Shown piece after piece: positions 31,600-43,729 of a stretch of 64,000 nucleotides of DNA (the first letter of the stretch is position 1; each line of letters begins with the position of its first letter). The position numbers and the translations under genes were made by a program. This DNA comes from Byssothecium circinans (taxonomy: Eukaryota; Ascomycota; Dothideomycetes; Pleosporales; Massarinaceae), in contig ML976990.1 of assembly GCA_010015675.1 (NCBI GenBank), forward strand, positions 988,209 through 1,052,208, given 5' to 3'. The notes below the pieces were generated by a model. It saw only the letters and a program-made list of their open reading frames with translations, did not search any database and was not told where the DNA came from.

Positions 31600-33360
31600 G
31601 ATGAAAGTGGTGCGGATACTGGCATGCGTGCGTGTTGCTGGGACGAGGACGAGAACGAGGATGAAAATGTTAACTAATACGAGGTACGCGGGGTTTTTTT
31701 CCGGAGAGTGTTTGAATGAGGAGAAAAGAGTGTTGGATCAAAAACCGAAAGGTACAGGGATCATGTTGGAGGAGAAGCTCAAGGTGAAACGATCTCTTTG
31801 CATGCGAAAGGAACGGAACGAGAAGATAAAGATATTGAACACTACCTCATGTGTGTGTTGCGAGAATGAGAATGAAAACACGTTCAGAACCCCACGATGA
31901 GGGCTGGCTGTATTTCTCGTAGAGTGTTTAAAGAGGAGTGTTGGATTAAAAGCTAAACGACATATGGGTTATGTTGGAGGGGGAACTCTGGCTGGGACAA
32001 TTTGCTTCAATGCGAAAGGAAGGCGAACATATCAAGTGCCACCACTATGCGTATTGCGAGGACAAAATACTATAAACCGGCTGGTGATGCGGCTGGCTTT
32101 CCTTGGAGTGTTTGAAAGAGGATGGATTAAAATCTGGAGGGAAACGGAATATGTTGGTGGAGGAGGCCTGGGAGGGATAAATAATCCTATTCACGCGAAG
32201 AAGAAGAGGAAGAATAGCAAGTGCTGTTATCATGTCTGTTGCGGGGACGAAAATCCGTCCAGGGCCCATCGATGCGGTTGATAGCCCTCTTAGAGAAGTT
32301 TTAGAGGAGTTGTTAAATCAAAAATCGAAAGAGTGGCTTCGGATGGTTGTAGAGCAGGCCCGGGTGGAATAACTCTGTTCATTGTTCACCGGGGGGGGGA
32401 ATAGACAGCGTTGCTGCCATGGATTTTACGGGCGAAAAATCGTGCACAATCCCGCCATGGGATGGCTGCGTTCGCCAGAGGAGGTGGGAAGAAAATTGTT
32501 GGATAAGAAGCTGATCACAACCGTGGCGATGGCGTTAGAAGAGGCGAGAGGATTGTTTCTTTTTACGAAGGTATAGTATTTTCTATACTAGCCTAAGTAC
32601 GCTGCAACGATGAAAAAGACATCACTAAAAACATCATGCGGTTTGACTTCCTGGGAAAAGTTTGGGGAAGGCAGTGTGTCGAAGCAATAATGACCCACTG
32701 GACATGCCGTTGGAAGAGGTCAGGGTGGAAGACGATCCATCTTCTATAAAAAGAGCACAAAGTCTCCCACCATGTGCGTTCTAAAGACGAGAAGATATAT
32801 GATCATCAGTATTTGGAGATTGTTTTTGCCGGGTGATCTAGGAGAGAGGAGATTCATCAAAAGTCTGGTTCACTACTATGTTGTGGTCGGAGGTGGAGCA
32901 ATTTTACCTATAAAATGCATAGGCCTAGTAATGTCTACACCAGCCTAGGCACACTACTATGACAAGAAGTCACAGACTTTCCAGTACGTGGGTTTTTGAA
33001 TTCCTTTAGAAAATATTTTCCAGGTGATACGTCAAAGTCTACTGTGCACCGTTCAATGAGGAGTTTTAAGTGAGACTCGACCGAAAACGATACATCATAG
33101 GTATATGGGGGAGGAAGTTTTGTAACCCATTGTTTCATGATGAACAGGAAACTTGCAAAAGGAGAGTCCATGGGTTCGGTGCAGTGGCTCAAACCCAACC
33201 AGCCGGACCCGATGTGGGCAGTCCTTCTCGACTTGATACTTGATCAAACCTTAATGAACAAATAATATGGTGTGAGAACGAAGTTTTCGAGCAAGTGTTA
33301 AAAAGGAACACCGTCGCTTGCGATGTTTCCTTTGGAGCTGGACAAGAAGATTCATGACTT
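31600..33360 (+). repeat. Degenerate tandem array, period about 185 bp, roughly nine to ten units
   Basis: Related strings recur at nearly regular spacing. 'GAGTGTTT' starts at 31706, 31922 and 32106, with the variant GAGAAGTTTT at 32293. 'ATGTTGGAGG' is at 31763 and 31971, and ATGTTGGTGG at 32151. A 'TTGC(G/T)(A/G)GGAC.A.AAAA' block appears near 31633, 31857, 32052, 32237 and, diverged, near 32428, 32601, 32774, 32954 and 33132. Intervals are about 172-225, mostly 173-195 bp. Units differ by many substitutions and small indels, and stops fall in all frames, so the array is not coding. Traces may extend left to about 30,900 (CTGGGAATGTG / CTGGAATGTGG at 30940 and 31120) and right to about 34,000. 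Confidence 0.75.
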
Positions 33361-34810
33361 AGATTGGTTGGAAAGAAGATGAAGTAGACTATATGTCCTG
33401 CGCGGGGAAAGAAACCAACGACGTCTTGTCGTATGCGGGCGATTTCGTTCCGAGCAAAAATAATGGCCTAAGAGGTTGATGTTATGGGGAGCGAATAAAG
33501 TGGTTGGCAGGGCCAAAATCAGACTTTCAAACAGCTTATGCTGTTGGAGTCAGTGCAGGAGACGCCTGCAATGGAAAGAAAAACACAAGGATGCAATATC
33601 ATGTTTTCCAGGCGCGGACGAAAAGAAACCAAGCTGTCAACTTATGAAAGGAGTCTCTGTTCTGGTTCTCACAGAGGTTTGAAAAAATTATATGAAAAAC
33701 TAAGACGGAGACGATCATGTGGAAATACCAGAAATCTTCTTCCAAAGACGGCAATGGAGATTGAGAGGAATAACATGAGAAATCATAGCGGTCACGAAAA
33801 ATGTGCAGAAACTCTTCGTGGGCTTCTTATATCATCCGAAACAACAAGAAGGCGTCGGTATGGTGGAAGCCACGAGAATCGGTCGCAACGACCAAATGAT
33901 GTCCTCGATGTGTGTCTGCGCATGTGAGAAAGAGGAAATGTGAAATGCTATGCCCCCAGGCTGTTTGGCCAGTAGTTGAACAAGACAGCGACAAAAAAAC
34001 ATATTCCAAACTCGAAAGACAGATTGAGGGTATCAACATGAGGAGAAGTGCAATTTTCAGGGCCTTTGATAGCTCCCAAAATATCGCCAGTAACGATTCA
34101 TGGCCGGCGAAAAGCCAAAAAGAGAGTGGTATCAATTCAGTGCCACCAAAGCGATTACAATGGATAAGAATGTTGTGTGTTCGCCACCGTCCGTGAATAT
34201 CTTGATCGAAACCTTCGACGGCAATCTTATTTCATTGAGAGGATTGGACTGCTGAATTGGATGGTGATTGCAAGTGGCTGAAAATAGGGCAATATGGAAG
34301 AGGACGAGGGGGGATTTGGGGGAATGGGATTGAAATCCAAAATCAACTATTGAATGTGCAGCGCCCGTGGAGAAAAATGCTGACCCAAAGGGCATTATGC
34401 GGACGATTCCTGCGACAACCTCGAAAGATAAGATGGACTTGAATACTGATCCAAAGCGACTCACTCAAATACCACATGAGAATAGTTATAGAAAGGTACT
34501 TCACCCAGTCTTTAAAGATTTTCCAAGCTTGACTTTTACGATCACAGTTACCACAACGGTCTTAAACCTGAAGCTCCGATTATTCAACGACATGTTGTTA
34601 TCGCTTACGACGGAAACGTACTACGCATCGGTGCATGCGGGCGATTTCTTGGTCTCCTCTATTATACGTTTGATACGTTTGAAAGCAGTGTTAGTTGGAA
34701 TTTCAAAATGTTGGCAACGACTCATCATGTCTGTCGGAAATCTCCGAAGCAGTTAAAAAACGCATTTGATTATATTTCGTGGACCCTAAATCCTTAGACT
34801 AAAACATGCT

Positions 34811-35024
34811 GCACGACTAAGTCATGAGAACTGTAGGCGGGGAGTGTCTAAATAGCAAGGCACAAGAAAGGAACGGATTTTGGGAGTAACTCCTCAGGAC
34901 GATCCACATAATTATAACGTCTTTTGAAAATGGATAGTGCGACTAACTCATGCGCACGCCGAGTTGAGAATCAAATCAGAATGGACATTTGGCTGGTCTT
35001 GTGCGGCTGGCTCATGAAAGAACA
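34811..35024 (+). repeat. Three dispersed copies of a ~20-bp motif
   Basis: Copies at about 34811 (GCACGACTAAGTCATGAGAA), 34937 (GTGCGACTAACTCATGCGCA) and 35001 (GTGCGGCTGGCTCATGAAAG) share a core of G(T/A)(G/A)CG(A/G)CT(A/G)(A/G)(G/C)TCATG. They are 126 and 64 bp apart, in the AT-rich right half of the gene-poor block. They may be remnants of a repeat or a clustered binding site. Confidence 0.5.
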
Positions 35025-36230
35025 CAAAAAAAACCCTTAACACAAAAGGAATTTTATAATCTAAATGCCCTAGCTGCCTGCATGTTCAATGACATGAAAT
35101 GCCGCAGAAGGAAGGATCTGTCCAGGAGCTTGTACGGAGAGTTCTAGCAATCTAACAAACATATTGACACAAGAGACTTAAAAATAAGAGCAAAAAACAT
35201 GGTTAAGAGCTCTATGGTTGTGTCTGGTGATAGGTTTCAAAGATGGAGGTTACTGGGTGACCGAAAACATGACTAGAGAGATAAATGTGGAAGCCTGATC
35301 TGGCTACAGCATCGCTGTCAGCTCAAAACGCAAGAAGTGAGAAGTGATGTTTGCTGCCGTCTTAACATGACCTTAAAATATCAACAGTTGTTCTCTGGTG
35401 TGAAGATCAAGAAAGCTAAATGTGTTCCTGCGAGCTGAAGACTTCACGTTTGAAAATCTAGAGTTGAAGCCATATGTGTTCAAAAGTCTAAATCAGGAGC
35501 AGTAGATCGTTCAACCATTGATTAAGTCGCTCACAAACTTACGTCCTATATCTCTTCTCATGTGTGTATAACTATGTTTTAAAAACTTGGTCACACTTTT
35601 CTATGTTCGCTCAATTAAACTTAAGTCTCCGAATTTTCGGTCAATGTTCGATACATCTATAAAATTTTAAACGAATAATCTGAACTCGAGGCCATGGGAT
35701 AGATGTGAGCGCCACACTATGAAAAGTCCTCATGCATGAAAATGAGAGTGTTGGGAGCTCCTTAAGGGGTTCAACGTGAATTGTGATGCAGAGATCTGCG
35801 TTAAGCAGTCAAAAATTACACTTATAGCCCACAGATTCTGTGAGGAAGGGTGTTGTAAAGAACTATTTCAAATGACACCAATCCCTTTCCATGCTGTACT
35901 GTGGGAAGAGAAGTGGTCGTCTGTGAAATAAAACAAGATTACACTAAACTGTATATTTCAACTCTACGCCTATCTATCTCATATATATTTCCCTTCTGCC
36001 CCCCGAAGAAAATACCGAAGGACTCTCCACATAATCCTTAAAAACGCAAAGGCGTCACGCATATGAGAAGAGACCTTGCTCTCAAGCCATTTACACACAT
36101 ACCTCCTACAACTCACCTTAAATTTTCAACCGCAGATATCAAAACTACCGCATGTCCTTCGCGTCGCTAGCTAGGATATGCCATCCCAATATATTTTCCA
36201 AAAGTTTCTGTGCGAACCCGAAACATCAAC

Positions 36231-36635
36231 ATGTCTAGTAGTAAGTTTTTTAAAGCCGTCAACCTAAATTTTTATCTTGATATCCAAGCGACATAACCAA
36301 AAGCCAATTTTTAAGAGGTAATGTCGGAGGCGAGCCCGTGGAACTCTTCAAAACAACACGGATACACTTCGAATGTGTATAGACCCCCTGTTGAGCAGTT
36401 AAGTTTAAAAGGAAGAGGGTACGCACCTATAAGAAGTCGTGCTTCCAAGCACTATTATGCACAGGAGATCAGCAATCCTCGACAGTCGTCCTTGTATCTC
36501 GACCAAAAACCCAAAGGGGCTCCATATGTGCTTGCGGAGGTCGAGAAATATTCTCAGCAAAAACATTATAACAACCAGTTGCATGAGGAGGTGCTGTCTC
36601 CAAAACTCATCGCACTGTGTTCCATGAGTATTTGA
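36231..36635 (+). CDS. Possible small gene or gene remnant in the AT-rich block
   Basis: A 104-codon frame with an ATG at 36321 reads MSEASPWNSSKQHGYTSNVY and then Pro/Ser/Lys/Tyr-rich sequence with LDQKPKGAPYVLAEVEKYSQ. Upstream, ATGTCTAGTA at 36231-36240 is followed directly by GTAAGT, which would be a start exon with a donor. A second frame with similar composition, about 65 codons, ends near 36983 (SERRRSSYRGDAGYVEAVLK). No domain, signal peptide or homologue is recognised. It stands out only because surrounding frames are far shorter. It may be chance, a degraded gene or a small lineage-specific gene. Confidence 0.25.
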
Positions 36636-38161
36636 TTAGATCAATTGTAAACATATATCAAAGTCTGCTATGGTGGGGTGGGTTCGGAGCACTTTGAAAA
36701 TAGCGATCTAGAATTAAGAGAATCCATGTCGAGAAATGATGTAGTACCACGCTGCTAAAAAGCAGCAAAAACAACAACATGAGGGGTGACTGGCAGCGTT
36801 CCTTTGAAGACGAAAACCACAGAAGAGACTTTTATGTCTTATTCGCCTTGCTGGAGTGAACGCCGACGTTCATCATATCGTGGAGATGCTGGCTATGTTG
36901 AAGCTGTATTAAAAAGTGAGCCTCGTAAAAAGCTATCACTCTCAAGAACTATGACTGGCCCTTCTGGCGTCAAAGAAGTGTAAGATGCGCGGATGATTAG
37001 GAATCTTCTCTTCTCTACCCCTTGCACCTTTTCGCCTGCCTACAAAATGGTATATGCCCAAACAATGGACCCTCTTGGAGGTTTAGCTGCGACCACAAAA
37101 ATATCTCAAGTAGCCATTCTTCACGTAATTTATTCATAAAAAATATGATAGCACCAATTGATGTATGGACGTTTTCTTCTTCTCAAAACACCGGATTTTC
37201 AGACTAATGTGCTTCCCTCTGAGAATCGCAAGTTATGCAAGATGTCAATACTCTTTACTCCAGAGGCGAAAATAGAAAATCTTCAGGGCTATGGATAAAT
37301 TTTACCTGCGGGAAGTTATTCACAAACCGAAATCATTAACAGAGCAATGTATGGTCTCTGGTTTCTCTAGTTTCTCTAGTTTCCGCGGAAAATAAAGTAC
37401 AGCAGGTAGTTATATAATGTTCTCCCACGACGAAGAAGGATATATTCATTCTAAAATGCGAATAGTAACAGTGGAAAACACTGCAACGCATGCCGCTCCT
37501 CACCGACTACGATGAATAATATATACACTCTGTGCTCTCTCCAAAGTTCTTCACGACTTGAGATTTTGGACATGTCCGCTCTTACGTGTAACAAAAGAGA
37601 AGGCAAGTAACAAAAGATTTTTGAGGACGCCATGATGGAGTGCGCCCTGTCCCGTCTCTTCCCGGTGTTGATCTTTTTCAGCCCTAAAAGAAACTTTAAA
37701 AGGACTGTCAACGAGATACTCTTACTAAGAAAAAGTATGGAAAACCTCAGCAACCTTTCCTATGACTGTGCGGTTCCTTTGTCTAAATAAGATAAAGGCA
37801 AGGATGATGTGCGCAGTCTCTGCTGTTGAAAAAGTTTTCAATGGAAAGGGTCATGGCTTTTGTCTTGAGAAGAATCAAAGAAGAGAATGTGCCTCTCTCT
37901 TTGTTGTTGAGAGAGAACGAGAATATTGAATAGAGGCAGTTCATGTGTTTTGGAAGCAGAGGAGCAAATTTAGGCGTAAATTTGATCAAGTGTTCCAAAG
38001 AGCTGTAGTGTCTTCGACGAAAAAGCCGCCTACCGGTCCTTCATATGAGAGACACTTCCCGGACAACTCGCCCAAAAGCCTTCCCTTCTCGCGCAAACTC
38101 CACGCTGACCACCACCACTATCGTCACTATCATCACCGAAACCCCACACTGATCCCCACCC

Positions 38162-41129
38162 CTAAGCACACCTCATAGTAACATTCCCCCCCACATCCGC
38201 GTTCCAAAGCGCATCCCACCCCCCATGGTCCAGCATCGCGAAAATATACTCTCCTTTCTCAACAACCCACTCATACCCCCTGTCCAGAATCCTCAAATAC
38301 CTCTCCACCTCAAGCTCCATGCGCGCCGTGACCGTCTCTCCCGGCTCTACATACACTCGCTGGAACGCCACGAGTTGCTTAAGCGGCTGCGTGATCTGGC
38401 TGACGCGCTGTAGGAGGTAGATTTGCGCGACGTAGGAGCCAGTGCGCGAGCCCGTGTTTGTGATATCTGCTTGGAAGACGATGGTATCTTTTGCGGAGAA
38501 GGTTTGCGTGGCGTTGGCGCTGCCGTAGGTGGCGGGGGAAGAGGAGGAGGAGAGGGTGGAACCGCGGTAGTTGGACACATTGAATGTAGTGTATGATTTA
38601 CCGTAGCCAAAGGGGTATTGCGGGAGTGATTGGATATCGACGTACCATTTCTTGCGCGCTGTTTGCTTGTAGTTGTAGTAGACAGGGAGTTGGCCTTCGT
38701 GGACGGGGACGGATACGGCGAGTCTGCCTCCTGGATTGACTTTGCCGAAGATTATGTCGGCGGTGGCTTGGCCGCCTTGTTGGCCGGGGAAGTTTACGGC
38801 TAGGACTGCTGCGGCTTTGGAGTAGTATTCTGGGATTGCAAAGGGTCTTCCACCATTTAGAATTAGTACGACTGGTTTGTTCAAGGCGAATATGGCGTCG
38901 GCAAGTGCGGTTTGATTGGCGCTGAGACTTAGGGTTCCTCGATCTCCGCTTTCGCCGTCGCTGTTCCAGGCACCGCCGACTGTTAAGATGATTATATCTG
39001 CGTCTTTTGCGATTTCCACACTCTTGTCTACTGGCGCTTGTCGGTCCACCAGGTTCCAGAAGAGAAGGACTTGCGCGTTTAGAGATCCAAAATTCTCAAT
39101 CTTCTGATACAGATTCCAGGTCTGGTACTCGAGACGAATGCGGTGCTTCACTCCAGGCTTGAAAGTGAATGGCGCCGAGCCGGGCGGTGGCAAAGTGCTG
39201 TTGACTAAGTTGTATGCTCGTTCCGGAATGTTTGAGAGAATGTTCCCTTTAGTACTGTAGGGAATGTCGACATGTAGCTCACCGTCAATGTAGATCTTCG
39301 CAGTGGTGTTGGCATCTAGAGCAACGCCCAGCCAGCCATCAACTTCGCCATCGACGGCAGCGTCTAGTTCACCCTCCCAAATAACACTAAAGTTGTTCGA
39401 TGGAAGGCCAGGTGGTTGGTACAGTCCCCATGTGCCAACGGGTGTCTCAGTGCGCCGTACTAATGGCTTGCTGAAATTTGTGTCGGCGTAGTATGTTGCT
39501 AAGAGACCTCCAGGAGTTCCATTCGACGTGAGATGGTAGTGGGGGATAGGGTAGTGGGCATTATATAACCACGTATTTGCACCCATGCTTGAGACTAATT
39601 TAGTGGCGGAACCATTTAAAGAGTTCAGTATTCCTTCTCGCAGCGTCGAGGAATTGCCGACTGGGTAGGTGCCGTAGGTGCCGGTATAGTCACCATAGTT
39701 CAGTATATCTCCGTAAGGCCCGACCAGGGCAATCTTCTTCAAGGCTTGCCTATCGATATCCAACGGCAAGGTGTTGTTCCTGTTCTCCAAAAGAATGATG
39801 CTCTTCTGCGCAGCTTCTAGCGTCAATGGTACGTGATCTTGAACAATCGGAAACGGATTGGTCTCCTCGGGAATATAAGGATCGTTGAAGAGCCCTGCAT
39901 CGTACTTGATTCCTAGTATTTTGCGAACTTTTTCTCGTAGCAAATCTTCCGCAACAGTACCGTTTGCTATGTTACCGATAGTTGCATTAAGTAATGTCTC
40001 CAAGGGGTAGTCGTAGTACTGCACCATACCGCCCGCGTTATACCACTGACCGATTGCATCCGAAGGTGATTTTGCTACTCCGTGACCAACCTGTAACTGT
40101 TTCATTCCTTAAAGTAGTCAGTAGTTTTTCCTCTCAGTCGCTAAGTGCTATAATGGAACCTTGGTCGCAATTTTAACAGAGACCGCGGGAGCCCTATCGA
40201 AAGTTGTGACAAAGTATTCACTTACCTGTATCATCAGCAATGACAAAGCCCTCAAACCCCCACTCCTTCAACTGTGCATAGAGCAGCGGACTAACATGAC
40301 TCGGCACATCATCAAGCTCATGATACGCCATCATAACACCGCCCACGCCGCCTCGATCAACCACGCTCTTAAACGGTAACAAATGCTCTTCCAAGACCTC
40401 GCGATTCCCATGACCCACAAACGGAGCCCCATTGCTCCCACCCTGCGGAGCGCCATGAGCAGCAAAATGCTTCATCACCGGCACAACAGCGTCCTTCTCT
40501 TCCCAAGACCCATTCTTAGACATCCCAGAGGAGAAAGCGACGCCCATGTGAGAAGTGAGAATCTTGTCTTCTCCCCACGCTTCCTGGCAGCGACCCCAGC
40601 GCGGATCCTTGCACAGATCAAGGACGGGTGCGAGACAAGCGTGAACGCCAATACTGCGTGCTTCGGTTCCAATCGCCCTTCCAACTCTTCCCACAAGGTC
40701 GGCATCCCAGCTCGATGCTAGTCCCAAGGCCTGAGGAAACACGCTTTGATTGGCACTGAAGACGCCATGGAGACACTCACCCCAGTGGAGGAATGGAATC
40801 TTCAGCCTCGAGCGATCCACATTAAGTCGTTGGAAGTCATTGTAGTGGGTTTTGTTCATGGGATACCAGTCGTGCACGTGTCCTATCGAGGCATTGGGCG
40901 TGAATCGCAATTCGAAATTATAGAGAGAGTTATCGCTCGCGGGGCCGACGACATTGTCGGCGAAGGTGAGATGGAGTTGCTGGACGAGATCGGGAACTTT
41001 CATCTGCGAAATTAAATCGCTGATGAATGCATCTTTGGTTTCAGCCGAGCCTGCGCGTCGAGAGAGGCCATGGTGCGCAACCGCGAAGGCCTGGAGTACG
41101 AAACTCGAAAAAGTGAGGAACCGCAGCAT
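38162..41129 (-). CDS. Secreted glycoside hydrolase family 3 enzyme with PA14 domain, 949 aa
   Basis: Two exons, 41129-40226 and 40107-38162, with a 118-bp intron. The N-terminus (MLRFLTFSSFVLQAFAVAHH) is a signal peptide. The GH3 barrel follows: GTEARSIGVHACLAPVLDLC, KDPRWGRCQEAWGED, VMKHFAAHGAPQGGSNGAP, then FVIADDTGMKQL with the expected nucleophile Asp at about residue 299. The sandwich domain has SDGESGDRGTLSLS, which contains the usual acid/base Glu region. A PA14-type insertion (GGLLATYYADTNFSKP ... KIYIDGELHVDIPYSTKG ... HRIRLEYQ) sits between them and a fibronectin III-like domain (TNTGSRTGSYVAQIYL) ends the protein. Many N-glycosylation sequons fit secretion. Such GH3/PA14 enzymes are beta-glucosidases or beta-xylosidases; specificity cannot be fixed by eye. 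Divergent from the FAD oxidase gene. Confidence 0.93.
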
Positions 41130-41712
41130 GATGTTTCGCCTACGCCTTCAATGTCAACATTGGAAGTGTCAACACGGAATGACATGTGGTCAGTGGGCAC
41201 GCCCATATAGCCGACGAAACTGGTCGGGATACTGTATCCAGGTATCTTGGTCATGATACCTAGAACTAGACGACGTCATTGTAACGGTTACAGCGCTATT
41301 CTGCTCTGCGTCTTGGAACCCACCGCCATGGGATGAAAAGGTGACGATGCAGGAGGGGCTACGGTTGAAGCGAACGTTAAGTTGTTGAAAGCGGGGAGAT
41401 CGCCTTTCGGATAATCTAGGATCGGGAAATTGCAAACCGAAAGTACATGGATGGGTACATTCCTGAAAGTAGAACAGTTTCGAAAGCGGAAGGTGGAAGT
41501 AGACGCCTTCTCGCTCTTTTTCGCACGTATGTGATGAGAAGTATTGGGAGTTGTATTAACATGGATGTGGTTCACCATGTCGAATGACGCTACTGCTATA
41601 ACCGTGCTATCTCCGAACTCCGACGCACCTTCACCCTACCCTCCCTCCTCCCCGTCCTCCCCCTCCACCCCCTCCTACAATTTTCGTACCTAGATAGTCA
41701 CCGACACAACCA
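41130..41712. promoter_or_regulatory. Divergent promoter region (GH3 enzyme and D-lactate dehydrogenase-like gene)
   Basis: The 583-bp spacer between divergent start codons ends in a strongly pyrimidine-rich stretch (about 41620-41690) before the plus-strand start. No binding site is named. Confidence 0.5.
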
Positions 41713-43729
41713 ATGTCTTCCATCCCACAGCAATCCACTCTCCCCCTCTCCTCAGCACCTCAACTCTCCTACCACCACAGCGACGCCAACATCCAAGGCC
41801 TGATCAACGACATCCAAACCCGCGGGGAGGATATCAAATGGACGTCGGAGCCAACGACATGTACATCACGCTCATCGACGAGACATAGTCCAGCAAGCGG
41901 GGACCAGGTTCCCAAAGCCGTCTTTTGGCCCAAGAATACGGGACAGGTGGCGGAGATTCTGAGGGCGTGTTGGGAGAGGAGGATTGCGGTTAGTAGTTAT
42001 TCTGGCGGTATGTAAAGATACCATGGGAGCTCCCGAACTCCCATTCCAAGTTCAAATTAATCCACCGTCCATAAAACACGAAAACGAAAGAAAAAAAACT
42101 GGCGTAGATGGGTCCACGAAACGAAGTGTATCTGCACCACCTCAAGACAACTCTTATCTGACTCAGTATACCCCAGGTACGAGTCTGGGCGGCGCACTAA
42201 CGGCCAGCCGCGCGGGCATCTGTATTGATTTCTCATCCATGAACGAGATCGGCGAGGTATGGGAGGACGATGCCATGGTGAGCGTTCAGCCTGGTGTTGG
42301 ATGGATGGAGTTGAATGAGAAACTGGAGCGAGATGGGACGGGGTTATTTTGGCCTGTTGATCCAGCGCCTGGGGCGAAAGTAGGTGGCATGGTGAGTACC
42401 TCCCTCCTCCCGATTTATAAAACTTTGCATCCAGGCTACCCTTCTTATAAAGCCTTTGACGATATGAGATCCTGGTAAGCCGGATTGAAGGGACAAACAC
42501 TGATACAAGGCATCACAGATAGCAATGTCCTGTTCCGGCACAAACGCCTACCGCTACGGCACAGTGAAAAACTGGATAATCTCCCTAACCCTAGTCCTGG
42601 CCGACGGCACCATCGTAAAAACGCGAAACCGACCGAAGAAAAGCTCTGCCGGGTAAGCCAACTACCCCAACCCCAAACCAACTGCCAATACTTACCTCCC
42701 CTCCAACCCCCTAGCTACGACCTCAACGCCCTAATAACCGGCTCCGAAGGCACCCTCGCCCTCATCACCACCGCGATCCTCAAACTAGCCCCCCTCCCCA
42801 CAAACCTACACGTCGGCCTCTCCACCTTCCCCAGCCTCCAACACGGCCTCAGCACCGCCCTCGCCCTCCTAAAAACCAGCGCCCTCTCCCTCGAAGCCAT
42901 CGAGCTCGCGGACCAGAACGCCCTGACGGCGATCCAAACCTCCAGCCTCGCCCCAGGTCGCCAATGGTCGCAAACCCCCACGCTCTTCCTAAAATTCTCA
43001 GGCGCCTCGCAAGAAGCAGTATCGTCTCAGATCGCGCTCACGTCGGCCGTCTGCGAGGCGAACTCAGGAACGCCGCTCGAAGCCAGCAGCTCGCAAGCCT
43101 TCATCGCCACGGTCTGGGGCGGGAGAAAGTGTCTCGGAAACGCGCTGGTGGGCATGAAACGCGCGCCCTCTGATCTCTTCCTCACCACCGATGCCGCGGT
43201 GCCGAGTTCGCAGGTTGCGCGGCTGGCGGAGGAGAGTGCGCGGATTGTGCGGGAGGAATGCGCGGGGGAGGAAGAGGGGTGGTTTTGTGCGAGTGTGGCG
43301 CATGTGGGGGATGGGAATGTGCATACTGCGATTGTGTGTGGGGAGGGGGAGGGGGCGAGGGCGGAGAAGGTGGTGAGGGGGATTCAGAGGGTGGCGTTGG
43401 CGTTGGAGGGGACGGCGACGGGGGAGCATGGTGTGGGCTGTGAGTTTGCTTTTCTTTCTGCTTCCCCCCATCTCTTTTCCCACCCTTCTTTCCTGTCCCC
43501 GGGAAGAGATATGGGTGGGTGTTTTTGGTGTGTTGAGGTGTTTTGAGACGTACTCGTACCGTACCTTCTGCTGACTTTTCCCGTGTGAAATGTAGTGAAA
43601 CTGCGAGACCTACTCGAGGAGGAGGTCGGGAAGGAAGGTGTAGATCTCATGCGAAACATCAAATTCGCCCTGGATCCGAGAGGTATTTTGAATCCCGACA
43701 AGGTTGTTCGACTCAAGGAAGGTTTCTAG
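41713..43729 (+). CDS. FAD-linked oxidase, D-lactate dehydrogenase (cytochrome) type, 500 aa
   Basis: Five exons: 41713-42007, 42177-42391, 42519-42652, 42715-43439 and 43596-43729. The FAD-binding PCMH domain shows PKNTGQVAEILRACWERRIA, SSYSGGTSLGGALTASRAG, FWPVDPAPGAKVGGM, AMSCSGTNAYRYGTVKNWI and ALITGSEGTLALITTAILKL. The C-terminal cap has VAHVGDGNVHTAIV, with the His cluster of the family, GTATGEHGVG and KFALDPRGILNPDKV. This is the DLD1/glycolate-oxidase GlcD layout, which oxidises D-lactate to pyruvate. No obvious mitochondrial presequence or membrane segment is seen at the N-terminus (MSSIPQQSTLPLSSAPQLSY), so the cytochrome-linked inner-membrane location known for yeast Dld1 is uncertain here; a Dld2/3-like cytosolic or matrix role is an alternative. 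Confidence 0.88.

Larger units (their letters stand above)
30558..38161. other. 7.6-kb gene-poor block with satellite-like and AT-rich parts
   Basis: No recognisable gene is present between the Mgr3-like and GH3 genes. From about 30,800 to 34,500 the top strand is strikingly rich in A and G and poor in C, and a degenerate tandem repeat is visible. From about 34,700 to 38,000 the sequence becomes AT-rich with frequent stops on all frames. No transposase, reverse transcriptase, terminal repeats or RNA gene was recognised. The block could be a degraded satellite or a degraded, RIP-affected mobile-element relic. The density of CpA/TpA was not counted. Confidence 0.7.
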
